Assembly (NCBI RefSeq): GCF_030160715.1
Contig: NZ_BSOW01000032.1
Coordinates: 59,659-123,658 of the forward strand
Origin: Bradyrhizobium iriomotense
GTDB lineage: Bacteria; Pseudomonadota; Alphaproteobacteria; Rhizobiales; Xanthobacteraceae
Reading direction: 5' to 3'
Length of the DNA: 64,000 nucleotides
A program made the translations under genes and the position numbers. Numbering within the stretch: the first letter of the stretch is position 1; each line of letters starts with the position of its first letter. This document shows, one piece after another, positions 18,007 to 25,917 of this stretch. The notes under the pieces are model-generated. The model was given only the letters and a program-made list of their open reading frames with translations. It was not told the origin of the DNA and ran no database searches.

Positions 18007-18954
18007 CTAATCAGCCCTTCGAGCAATGCGCGGATCCAGCAATGTCGATATGAGATCTGCAAGCAGACTAAGGCTGACATACGTCAGTGCGAATATAACG
18101 ACTACGGCTTGCACCAACGGCATATCCCGATCATGAATCGCTTGCAATGTAAGGGTGCCGAGCCCCGGATAGTTGAAAACGCGCTCGATGACAACTACGC
18201 CGCCGAGAAGCGAAGCTAGACTTAACGCAATTACGTTAAGAGTCGGCGGTAGCGCGCTTGGAAGTGCATGACCAAGAAGAACTCTCTGAAAAGAGAGGCC
18301 GCGAAGACGGCTTGTTTCGACGAAGTCGCTTTGCATAGCCTCGATCACGCGTGTTCGCACAACTTGCATGGTGTGCGCGACCATAACGAGTGACAGAACG
18401 GCTACCGGAAGGATGATGTTGGGAAGTACTTCGAGAATGGGTGCCCCGGTCGCTACGACGGTGATCGCGGGTAGCCATTGGAGGGAGATTGCAAAGATAA
18501 AGATCAGGACGGTCGCGATGAGAAATTCCGGAAGCGTCATCGCGACGAGAAAGAAAGCGGACATTCCGATGTCAAAGGCCGTGCCGCGCCACACAGCCGC
18601 TAGGACGCCAAGCACTATCGAGACCGGAAACGCGACTGATGCCGCAAGGATGGCCAAAAGGAATGTATTGCGCAGATGCGGCGCAACCACTTCGGCGACT
18701 GGGCGGTCTCGGGCGACAGATGTTCCAAGATCTCCATGAAGAAGTGCTTCAGCCCATTTCGCAAAGCGGATGGGAATAGGCTGATCGATGCCGAGCTTGA
18801 CTCGGCAATTGTGCAGCAATTCCGGATCTTGCGCATCCTGATCTAGAAAAGTCGTGCACGCATCGCCAGGCAAAGCCTCTAATGCAAAGAAGCACACACA
18901 GAGGACCACAACCAGCGAAAGCATGCGGGAAAACAGCGCGCGTAGCAAGGTCAT
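18007..18954 (-). CDS. peptide-type ABC importer permease (DppB-like)
   Basis: The 315-residue inner-membrane permease of the OppB/DppB family has the N-terminal hydrophobic helix followed by LPGDACTTFLDQDAQDPE and LGIDQPIPIRFAKW. Its EAA loop is ETSRLRGLSFQRVLLGHALPSAL. It forms the translocation pore with the DppC-like partner. The start lies 2 bp after the binding-protein stop. Confidence 0.9.
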   Translation of the reverse strand: MTLLRALFSRMLSLVVVLCVCFFALEALPGDACTTFLDQDAQDPELLHNCRVKLGIDQPIPIRFAKWAEALLHGDLGTSVARDRPVAEVVAPHLRNTFLLAILAASVAFPVSIVLGVLAAVWRGTAFDIGMSAFFLVAMTLPEFLIATVLIFIFAISLQWLPAITVVATGAPILEVLPNIILPVAVLSLVMVAHTMQVVRTRVIEAMQSDFVETSRLRGLSFQRVLLGHALPSALPPTLNVIALSLASLLGGVVVIERVFNYPGLGTLTLQAIHDRDMPLVQAVVVIFALTYVSLSLLADLISTLLDPRIARRAD

Positions 18955-18956
18955 AA

Positions 18957-20459
18957 CTATTTCTTGGTGATCTTGTGCCAGCGCAACATCATACTAGGGA
19001 CGTTATCGATGTGATCCAGCGACGAGCTGTAAACTCGTATTTCATTCCTGAAAAACGGAATGAAAGCTCCTCCTTCCTCGGCCAGGATCGCCTGAGCTTT
19101 CGCGTAGAGCGCCTTGCGCTCATCAATAGTGCCGCTGCGCCGGGCCTCATCTAGCAAAGCATCGAAGTCAGGACAATTCCATGCGGTTTCGTTCCACTTC
19201 GCGCCCGAACGAAATACTTCGTTTAGGACTTGAGCCGCCGGTCGTTGCGCCCAATTGCCGACAACGAAGGGCCGATTTGGAGTCATCCAAGTGGTGCTCC
19301 AGTAGCCATCTACCGGTACTACGCGAACGTTTACTTTTACGCCTGCCTTGGCGGCCTGAGCCTGGTAAGCTTCAGCCAGAGGCACCATGATTGGTTGAGC
19401 CGCTGAGGTATAAAGATCAACCGTCAGTCCGCGTGGGTATCCTGCCTCGCCGAGCAGTTTCTTGGCGCCTTCGGGGTCGGCCGGACAGGAAAGGCTTGAG
19501 TTGTAGTAAGGATCTCCAGGCCACACAGGCGCATCGCAAGCGACTGCGCCATTTCCTTCGCCAACAACCAGGCTGAGCAAGCTTTGACGATCGGCCAGCA
19601 TCCGCAGTGCTTTTCGTACACGTACATCGTTGAACGGCGACGTGTCGGTCCGCATAACGATAGGATTCCAGAGGCCAGCTGGAACTCTTTGCACGATAAA
19701 CTTCGCGTTGCTCGAAAAGAGGCCTATTTCACCGGGAGTGACTTCGGTTATGTCAATCTGGCCGGCCAGCAGCGCCTGGTTACGCGCGTCTTGATCGGCG
19801 ATCGCCATAATGTCGACCTCGGCTACGCCGGGTTTCCCGTCCCAATAGTCCGGATTGGCCGCAAGCACGGTGGTGCCACGCTGATCGAGTTTCGAAACTT
19901 TGAAAGGACCTGTCCCGATGCCACTATCATTGACTGCATCAAGATCGCCGCCAGCAGCTTTCGACGAAACTATGCGTACCCGATAGTCAGTAAGGACGAT
20001 TGGGAAATCCGCATCGGCTTGCTTGAGCTTCACGCTTAGGGTCATATCGTCGCGAGCTTCGATGCTGTCCATGATGCCGAGAACCGAGCGAACCGGACTG
20101 GCAAGCTTGGGACTCAGAATTCTCTGCAACGAATAGGCGGCGTCTTGCGCCGTAAACGGTTCACCATTGCTGAACCGGACGCCGCTCCTTAGCTTGAACG
20201 TCCACTCCGCGAGGTCCGGTGAACTGCTCCACGCAATCGCCAGGGCAGGATTTGGTTGTCCATCTGGCCCTGCGCGCACCAGCTGATCGTAGATCATCTG
20301 GTTGGCTTCGAAAAACCGCGTTGGAGAAATGGGGTCGAGGGATTCCCGGCCGCCGTAGCCGAGATTATGAGAAATGCGAAGCGTTGCGCTGAGGGCAGGC
20401 GATGCCGCAAACAAAGCGAAGACCACAACTAGCGCTATCTTTGAGCGGAATTGAACCAT
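18957..20459 (-). CDS. peptide-type ABC importer periplasmic binding protein (SBP family 5)
   Basis: The product is a 500-residue solute-binding protein of the DppA/OppA class. A signal peptide (MVQFRSKIALVVVFALFAASPALS) precedes TLRISHNLGYGGRESLDPIS, the family N-terminus. I chose ATG 20459 because the signal peptide starts there and GGAACG precedes it; the frame extends to 20558 without support. It is the first gene of the C-P lyase operon, placing the importer's ligand within phosphonate nutrition. Phosphonopeptides or other phosphonate conjugates are plausible ligands, but this is inference. The operator candidate at 20552-20569 lies 93 bp upstream. Confidence 0.9.
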   Translation of the reverse strand: MVQFRSKIALVVVFALFAASPALSATLRISHNLGYGGRESLDPISPTRFFEANQMIYDQLVRAGPDGQPNPALAIAWSSSPDLAEWTFKLRSGVRFSNGEPFTAQDAAYSLQRILSPKLASPVRSVLGIMDSIEARDDMTLSVKLKQADADFPIVLTDYRVRIVSSKAAGGDLDAVNDSGIGTGPFKVSKLDQRGTTVLAANPDYWDGKPGVAEVDIMAIADQDARNQALLAGQIDITEVTPGEIGLFSSNAKFIVQRVPAGLWNPIVMRTDTSPFNDVRVRKALRMLADRQSLLSLVVGEGNGAVACDAPVWPGDPYYNSSLSCPADPEGAKKLLGEAGYPRGLTVDLYTSAAQPIMVPLAEAYQAQAAKAGVKVNVRVVPVDGYWSTTWMTPNRPFVVGNWAQRPAAQVLNEVFRSGAKWNETAWNCPDFDALLDEARRSGTIDERKALYAKAQAILAEEGGAFIPFFRNEIRVYSSSLDHIDNVPSMMLRWHKITKK

Positions 20460-20551
20460 TGAAAGCGTTCCTTTGGTCGTCGCATAGGTAAAATGTTGAT
20501 TCTGCTGACATGGCACCGCCCGTATGCGGGACGACGACATCCTTACGACCA

Positions 20552-20569
20552 CAAACATCCGGATGATTG
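20552..20569. promoter_or_regulatory. near-palindromic operator candidate in the phn/GntR divergent promoter
   Basis: CAAACATCCGGATGATTG differs from a perfect dyad at one position and shares AAACATCCGGATG with the 18-bp palindrome before the porin gene (5434-5451). It is 93 bp from the start of the first phn-operon gene and 60 bp from the start of the divergent GntR gene, a usual place for autoregulation and operon control. Confidence 0.65.
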
Positions 20570-20628
20570 CAAATATATGACAAAAGGAATAAATATGGCA
20601 TGTTCGAAGAAAAAATCAGGGGACCGAA

Positions 20629-21426
20629 ATGGTTGGTAGGCCCCGGAAGAAGAGCGACGACAGACGTAAACTTGGTCGAAAGCCCGGTCGGGTCGTGTGG
20701 AAGCAAATCGAGGAGATTCTTGCCGAGGAACTTGTCGCTGGCCGCTATCCTCCCGGCGCAAAATTGCCAACCGAGCCGGAGCTGATGGCACGCTTCTCTG
20801 TAGGCCGACACACGCTTCGCCAAACCATGGCGGGGCTTGAGGCCAGAGGCCTTGTGCGGATCGAACAAGGCCGAGGTACGTTTGTGCACGATGAGATCGT
20901 GCACTATCGCATATCAGAACGTACCCGTTTCTTCCAAAATCTGTTGGATCAGAAACGCGATCCCCGATACCGCATAGTCGGAGCTCGCGAGGTACTGCCG
21001 CCGGAGGCAGTGAGAGATGCACTGCAACTTGCCGGTGGGGAAATGGTGACGCAGATTGACGTCGATTCGCTTGCTAACGAGGTCATCATCGCGGTGAGCG
21101 ACGTCTACTTCCCCGCTGCCCGTTTTCCCGACGTTGCTTCCGTCTACACGGAACTGAACAGCACAACGAAGACCTATCAGAAGTATGGCATTCAAGACTA
21201 TGTTCGGCTGTCAACGCGCATTAGCTCGCGGCCGCCGACAGAAGAGGAAGCGCGCCGACTGTTTCAACCAGTGTCGCGACCGGTCCTAATTACTAAGAAG
21301 ACTGACGTCGACGCTGACGGCTCGCCGATAAGCTATTCGGAAACACGTTGGTGTGCCGATCGTGTCGAACTGACAGTTGAGAGCCCCATGACCAAAGCTT
21401 CGTCGCCCGACAGGCCTAAACGGTGA
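20629..21426 (+). CDS. GntR/HutC-family regulator, PhnF-like (paralogue 2), divergent to the phn operon
   Basis: The 265-residue protein starts with a basic stretch (MVGRPRKKSDDRRKLGRKPG). A GntR winged helix follows (residues ~22-90; LPTEPELMARFSVGRHTLRQTMAGLE), then the wing RIEQGRGTFVH and a UTRA ligand-binding domain (ending SPISYSETRWCADRVELTV). PhnF proteins repress phosphonate-uptake or C-P lyase genes. Its position 170 bp from the divergent operon start, across a shared dyad, supports that role. It is similar throughout to the regulator at 3662-4468. An IS630 copy follows. Confidence 0.88.
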   Translation: MVGRPRKKSDDRRKLGRKPGRVVWKQIEEILAEELVAGRYPPGAKLPTEPELMARFSVGRHTLRQTMAGLEARGLVRIEQGRGTFVHDEIVHYRISERTRFFQNLLDQKRDPRYRIVGAREVLPPEAVRDALQLAGGEMVTQIDVDSLANEVIIAVSDVYFPAARFPDVASVYTELNSTTKTYQKYGIQDYVRLSTRISSRPPTEEEARRLFQPVSRPVLITKKTDVDADGSPISYSETRWCADRVELTVESPMTKASSPDRPKR

Positions 21427-21778
21427 GTGACCGCGTATTCATTCCGAACAAAGCCGTCGTACGCAAAGCAATCGCCGTGCAAGCTTTCGCCAGCACACAT
21501 GTCGCCGCGTCGCTAGCGGGTGCGCCAGCAGTGGCGTTCCACAAATTCACCGCCGGCACCTGTGACGGTCGTGGGCAGGCGATGACCAAAGGGACGCCGA
21601 TAAAGCGGAGGGGCAATTCACACATACAGAATGGTTCAGGCAATCGAGGCACGCGACGCCAGCCCATTAGACGACCGATTCCATGAAACCTGCGATGCCG
21701 GAGCAGGCTGAATTGGTGGAACGGACGGGGTTGTTGGCGGATTCCTCGTTTGCGGTTGGGGAAACGAGGAGCTGTATC
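21427..21778. other. spacer between GntR gene and IS630 transposase
   Basis: A GTG-started open frame (21423-21686, 87 codons) overlaps the GntR stop, but it has no recognisable similarity and runs into the IS630 end. I regard it as unproven; it may be the remnant of a gene interrupted by the IS. The left end of the IS lies somewhere in its last ~110 bases; I could not define its inverted repeat. Confidence 0.35.
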
Positions 21779-22925
21779 ATGGCAGGATGGCGGCGCGCGG
21801 TTGAATTGGCGATGAGTGATGAAGAGATAGCGACCTTGACGACGCTTTCGCGGTCGCGAACTGAGCTGGCGAGCCGGGTATCGCGAGCACAGATGCTGCT
21901 GGCGTATCGGGAAAATCCTTCGTTCTGCGCGGTGGGCCAAAGACTTGGGGTCCATCATCAGACGGTGCAGCGCTGTGTCCAGCGGGCACTGGCCGATGGC
22001 CCGCTGGCGGCCCTCGATGATCGTCCGCGACCGGGCAAGGAGCCAACGATCACGCCTGAGGCCAAAGCCTGGCTGGTGTCGTTGGCATGCGACAAGGCCA
22101 AGGAGCACGGCTATCCGCATGAGTTGTGGACGACGCGGTTGCTGGCGCGCCATGCACGCGAGCACGGGCCGGCGGCAGGGCATGCGTGTTTGGCCAATTT
22201 GGTCCAGGGAACGGTGTGCAAGATCCTCGGCCAAGAGGAAATCAAGCCGCACAAGGTGCGCTATTATCTCGAAAATCGCGACGCCGAGTTCGAACAGAAG
22301 ATGGCGGAGATCCTGTGCGTCTATCGTGAAGTCGAAGTCCTGAAGAAAGCCTCTGCCAAGGGAAAGCGGCGAGGAAAGCCGGTCACGATCGTCTCCTGCG
22401 ACGAGAAGCCGGGAATCCAGGCCATCGCAACGACGGCGCCGGATTTGCCGCCCAAGCCTGGCGTCCACGCCACCTTTTGCGCGCGACCATGAATACAAAC
22501 GCCATGGCACGCTCAGCCTGTTGGCTGGGATTGATCTGCTCACCGGCAAGGTCCACGCCCTTGTCAAAGATCGCCACCGCAGTCGAGAGTTCATCGAGCT
22601 CCTCAGACTTATCGATGCCGCCTATCCGCCGAACACTGCGATCAAGTTGATCCTCGACAATCATTCCGCGCACATCTCGCGAGAAACCAGAGCCTGGCTC
22701 GCCAATCGACCAAGCGGGCGCTTCGAGCTCACCTTCACCCGCAAGCACGGCTCGTGGCTCAATCTCATCGAGGGGTTCTTCTCCAAGTTCGCCCGTTCAG
22801 TCCTGCGCCATATCCGGGTGGCCTCAAAACACGAACTCAAGGAGCGCATCATGGCTGGTATCGACGACGTCAATCCCCATCCGGTCATCCACACGTGGTC
22901 CTACAAGCTCGCCGAGGTCGCCTGA
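21779..22925 (+). pseudogene. IS630-family transposase, split by a frameshift
   Basis: The two frames form one IS630 DDE transposase. The N-terminal part (MAGWRRAVELAMSDEEIATL, helix-turn-helix, then VSCDEKPGIQA with the first catalytic D) ends at 22492. The C-terminal part (HEYKRHGTLSLLAGIDLLTGK, LILDNHSAH with the second D, GSWLNLIEGFFS with the final E) completes it. The join is at TTTTGCGCGCGACC (~22473-22486), where removing one T restores HATFARDHEYKRHG. The extra T may be a mutation, a homopolymer sequencing error or a frameshift window; single-frame expression is otherwise the rule for this group. Confidence 0.85.
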
Positions 22926-22955
22926 TATGATTCGAACCAAGAAAACGCTGACCTA

Positions 22956-23012
22956 GTTGACGACGCGGCCTGGGACCATTCGGTGTTCTCGAAGAATCGC
23001 GATCGGCTGTCG
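22956..23012 (+). pseudogene. fragment of an IS5/IS4-type transposase N-terminal domain
   Basis: The frame reads VDDAAWDHSVFSKNRDRLS, a hallmark segment of the N-terminal DUF772-type domain of IS5-like transposases ((D)xxWDHSxFSKNRDRL). Nothing else of the element is visible on either side, so only a scrap remains between the IS630 copy and the tRNA fragment. Confidence 0.65.
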
Positions 23013-23034
23013 CATCACCAGCACCGCAGCTTTT

Positions 23035-23067
23035 GGGCGACGCTCTATCCAGCTGAGCTACAGGTGC
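23035..23067 (-). other. 5' half of a tRNA gene (remnant, Arg-like)
   Basis: Read on the minus strand, the segment begins GCACCTGTAGCTCAGCTGG and continues with the rest of a D-arm (GCTC ... GAGC) and the start of an anticodon stem. These are a 7-nt acceptor strand, the TA linker and a D-arm in correct order. The sequence then departs from tRNA, with no anticodon loop or 3' half. It resembles the 5' part of a tRNA-Arg gene and is non-functional as such. Confidence 0.55.
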
Positions 23068-23925
23068 ATCCCCCTCAAAGAGGGGGTATGAAGTCATGAT
23101 CTTTGCGTGCGGCTACCTGATTGTTAGTTTCGTCCGCGGTGTCATCACCACCCACCCCTCCATCACGAACCTGTCGATATAAAGGAATTCCAACGCCGAG
23201 CCGGCGCCGGTGTGTTCGCCCTGCTTGGCAGGCGCATGGACTATTCTACCGGATTCCAGGAGCGGTCGACTTGCGGCTTGATCGCGGCACAGTCGCGCTC
23301 GACATCGGCCTCCGGTCCATCGCGCCTTTGGCCCGTCGGCGCTACCCCAACACTACGCATCGTCAATGTCACCGCACCGTTTGAGTTTGGTGCAAGTGCT
23401 TGGAGGGACGAATGCTCGCTCTCCACATGGGATTCGTTGGAGCTCCGCCCGGCGTTCGGGACAACAGTCTGCGTTATCCGAGACGCCGTCCAGCCGCGAG
23501 GCCGCACGACATTAGATCTGTCGGACAACGGCGATACGTGCGGCATCACGCGTCTTCTACCCTGATTGCCACGCGCGCACGCTCACGTGACTCTGAAGTC
23601 AGCGCCCCAATGCTAGCGCGGCTTATGTTCACCAGGATTGCATCTTAATTCATGCCCCGATGCTTGACAGTCGGAACGTCGCGGAATGCGGCTAATCTGA
23701 ACGCTTGCGCACACGCACAGTCTCAAGGCGTCAACTACTAACTCTCGCAATTGATCTAGATGACAGAAACATGCCACGTATCGAGCGACAAACATCGGCT
23801 GGTCAACGCACAGGGAATCGACATGCAATTCTACTCGCAATCTCTTCTCGCCAACGCGCCGCCGCGGACGAGATCCTTGCGTTCATGCGCGCCGGCAAAA
23901 ACAGGCTGCCGGTCGTAGTCGTTCA
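23068..23925. other. gene-poor stretch with IS and gene remnants
   Basis: Open frames here (for example 23212-23565 and the start of the frame at 23705) show no family resemblance and no good ribosome binding site. I read this as decayed DNA between the tRNA/IS scraps and the broken cytidylyltransferase. Confidence 0.4.
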
Positions 23926-24377
23926 ACGAACTAAGGCCGATGTCTTTTTCGAAGAACACTCGCTACGCTATCTGATGATGGATGATGCGGCGAACGCGGC
24001 GACCGTGGCGCCTTTTGGACCTTCAATGGAAGGTGCGGGAGTGATCCTATCCGATGACAGTCTTATATCCGAAATTCGGCTGAGGCAAACAGGCGCAAGC
24101 CTGTTATGCGGCCCTCCCCTCTTCAAGACGATGGGCCTGATCCGCTTCTCTAGCTCGGCGCTGCGGACAACGCTCGCTCCGGAGCTCGATACTCTCATCG
24201 GCTCCGGTTCAATAAACGCCTACACCGAGGAATCGCTCGCACACCTGATCGAGAAGCGAGGATTCCGGTTCGCCGCTGTGCGCTGTGATGAGCAACGATG
24301 GGTACGAAATCGACAGCGAGGAAGACCTAAGGATTGCCGAAAAGCAATTTCAAACCGATCACCAAGTACAGCTGTGA
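23926..24377 (+). pseudogene. broken phosphonolipid-type nucleotidyltransferase (N-terminally truncated, frameshifted)
   Basis: The first frame gives ADVFFEEHSLRYLMMDDA and MGLIRFSSSALRTTLAPEL, and the last section is NAYTEESLAHLIEKRGFRFAAV. These match the central and C-terminal parts of MobA/GlmU-like nucleotidyltransferases such as phosphocholine or 2-aminoethylphosphonate cytidylyltransferases. The expected tail GYEIDSEEDLRIAEKQF is in the +1 frame and ends at 24377. The shift sits at GCTGTGCGCTGTGA (~24276-24289), which looks like a 7-bp tandem duplication. The N-terminal nucleotide-binding loop is missing. It lies directly before a CDP-alcohol phosphatidyltransferase gene. Confidence 0.6.
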
Positions 24378-24422
24378 AGCGGATGGCTGTCGGAGTTTGG
24401 GCATCAGTTCTCGGAGCATCAA

Positions 24423-25037
24423 ATGGTCGGCTATCTGCTTGATCCAGCAAATGCTATCACCGCCGTCGGCCTAGTCCTTGCGTCCGTCGCCATAAATTTT
24501 GCTCTTGCCGGAAGGATGGAATGTTCGATCGCGCTTGGCCTTTGGGCGATGCTGGCGGATCAGCTTGACGGAGTCGTCGCGAGTCGAACAAAAAATCGAC
24601 AAAAGAATTATGCCAAAATGGGGAAAAGCCTGGACGGTTTTGCGGATATCGTGTACGGGGCCATTCTTCCCGCTCTTTTAGTTATTCTTCTGTCGGATGG
24701 TGCAGTTTACTCGCGAGCCGTCGCCGTTTTGATGATATTGGCGGGCGCGCTTCGCTTAAGCTATTTCAACAACTTTGGCCTGTCGGAAGACGGTTACTTT
24801 ACCGGACTTCCCTTGTCTTATGACATTCCCCTTCTATCGCTCCTATTTATTGTCGACCGCTGGTGCTTTCCTTTTTTGACACCAACGAACGTAGCTTCAA
24901 TATTCCTGCTGGTGTCCGTCCTTCATATATCCCCGCTACTTATACCCTCCCCTGGAAAAGCCATTTACTCGGCGATAGTCGCATACTCACTGGTCGCAAC
25001 CGGATTCCTACTCGCACCTCTAACTGGTGTGTGGTGA
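24423..25037 (+). CDS. CDP-alcohol phosphatidyltransferase family protein
   Basis: This 204-residue integral membrane enzyme has the family active-site motif. ADQLDGVVASR followed by GKSLDGFAD matches DxxDGxxAR...GxxxDxxxD with one extra residue before the R. The four aspartates bind the metals and the CDP-alcohol. Such enzymes transfer a phospho-alcohol (or phosphono-alcohol) from CMP to an acceptor such as diacylglycerol. The adjacent cytidylyltransferase remnant suggests that it once attached a CDP-activated head group, perhaps a phosphonate, to lipid. The partner is broken, so the pathway is probably inactive unless supplied in trans. Confidence 0.85.
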   Translation: MVGYLLDPANAITAVGLVLASVAINFALAGRMECSIALGLWAMLADQLDGVVASRTKNRQKNYAKMGKSLDGFADIVYGAILPALLVILLSDGAVYSRAVAVLMILAGALRLSYFNNFGLSEDGYFTGLPLSYDIPLLSLLFIVDRWCFPFLTPTNVASIFLLVSVLHISPLLIPSPGKAIYSAIVAYSLVATGFLLAPLTGVW

Positions 25038-25451
25038 TCGCCCGTCGAGCGAGAGACCGCTCTAGGAGGAACGCTCCAATGTTAACCATTGAAATGGACC
25101 CGCGGAGCGGAACCGGTTGAATCGGCTTGTTAGTTGGAAACTGATCGCTCCTGATCCCTTTGTATCACGCAGCCATGTGGGCATGTGGTCAACGCGTCAG
25201 CGTTGTGCACCATGTCCACGGCCTTCGCGGTGAAGCAACACGGTGCCGATCGAGGGAAGTGACGTGCTACACATGGAGAACACCGGCTCAGTGAGCATTG
25301 CCGGTGATCGGTTCATCGATGCGCTGCGCGCCTGCCGTCAATTGAGGGCCATCACGAGCAATCCTGACTTATGACGGCCGACAACAATCGAGTCGGGAGG
25401 CAGTGGAAGCAAAACAGAACTTTGTGACCGCCCGCCCATCCGGGCAATTCA
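25038..25451. other. intergenic region, no gene recognised
   Basis: There are short open frames only. It marks the boundary between the AT-richer left part and a GC-richer block that starts near 25.5 kb. Confidence 0.4.
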
Positions 25452-25499
25452 TCATCCCAGATGCCTTAGTCTGTGGTGCTCCCGCGACATCGACGATTT

Positions 25500-25915
25500 C
25501 TCATTGAGCTTTCTGCTACCCTCGATTGCGTCATGCATCTTGGAAAGCGAATGCCAACAGCGCAATAGCGGCCGCGCCTCGATCAGCAGCGCGACGACGA
25601 GCTCGGGGCCGACCGCGCCGGGCGGCGCACCCTGGCGCGTCCGAGCGCGACGCGCTGGCGCTGGCCGCCGGAAAGCTGCCCCGGCTTGCGCCACAAGAGC
25701 AGAGCGACGTTGCCCATCGACGACGCGCTCGTCGATCAAGATCGAGCCGGAATCCGGAGCGTCCCGGCCGGCGATAAGGCGCGGCAGCGTCGATTTTCCG
25801 CAGCCGGACGGTCCGACCAGCGTCAGGAACTCGCCGTCGCGGATGTCGAGCGACACGCCGCTCAGCGCGGTGGTTGATCCGTAGGTCTTGAGAGGCTGCT
25901 CAACGATAGGGCCCC
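25500..25915 (-). pseudogene. decayed ABC transporter ATP-binding gene (UgpC/MalK type)
   Basis: A minus-strand frame shows KTYGSTTALSGVSLDIRDGE, the Walker A GPSGCGKSTLPRLIAG and a short continuation to DSGSILIDERVVDG. The signature motif LSGGQRQRVALGRA is found in a different frame about 50 residues too early. There are therefore at least one frameshift and an internal deletion, and the C-terminal half (Walker B onward) is absent. The apparent start codon, overlapping the stop of the upstream phosphodiesterase gene, is also out of frame with the Walker A part. It was once the ATPase of this locus's importer. Confidence 0.75.
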
Positions 25916-25917
25916 CA

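Noticed and set aside
21423..21686. 87-codon frame overlapping the stop of the GntR gene
   Set aside because: The GTG start overlap looks like coupling, but the product has no recognisable features and ends inside the IS630 region; unproven.
22920..22945. GGTTCGAATC-like T-arm sequence on the minus strand near the IS630 end
   Set aside because: It suggested the 3' half of the tRNA at 23035-23067, but the flanking bases do not form a T-stem or acceptor strand, so I do not call it.
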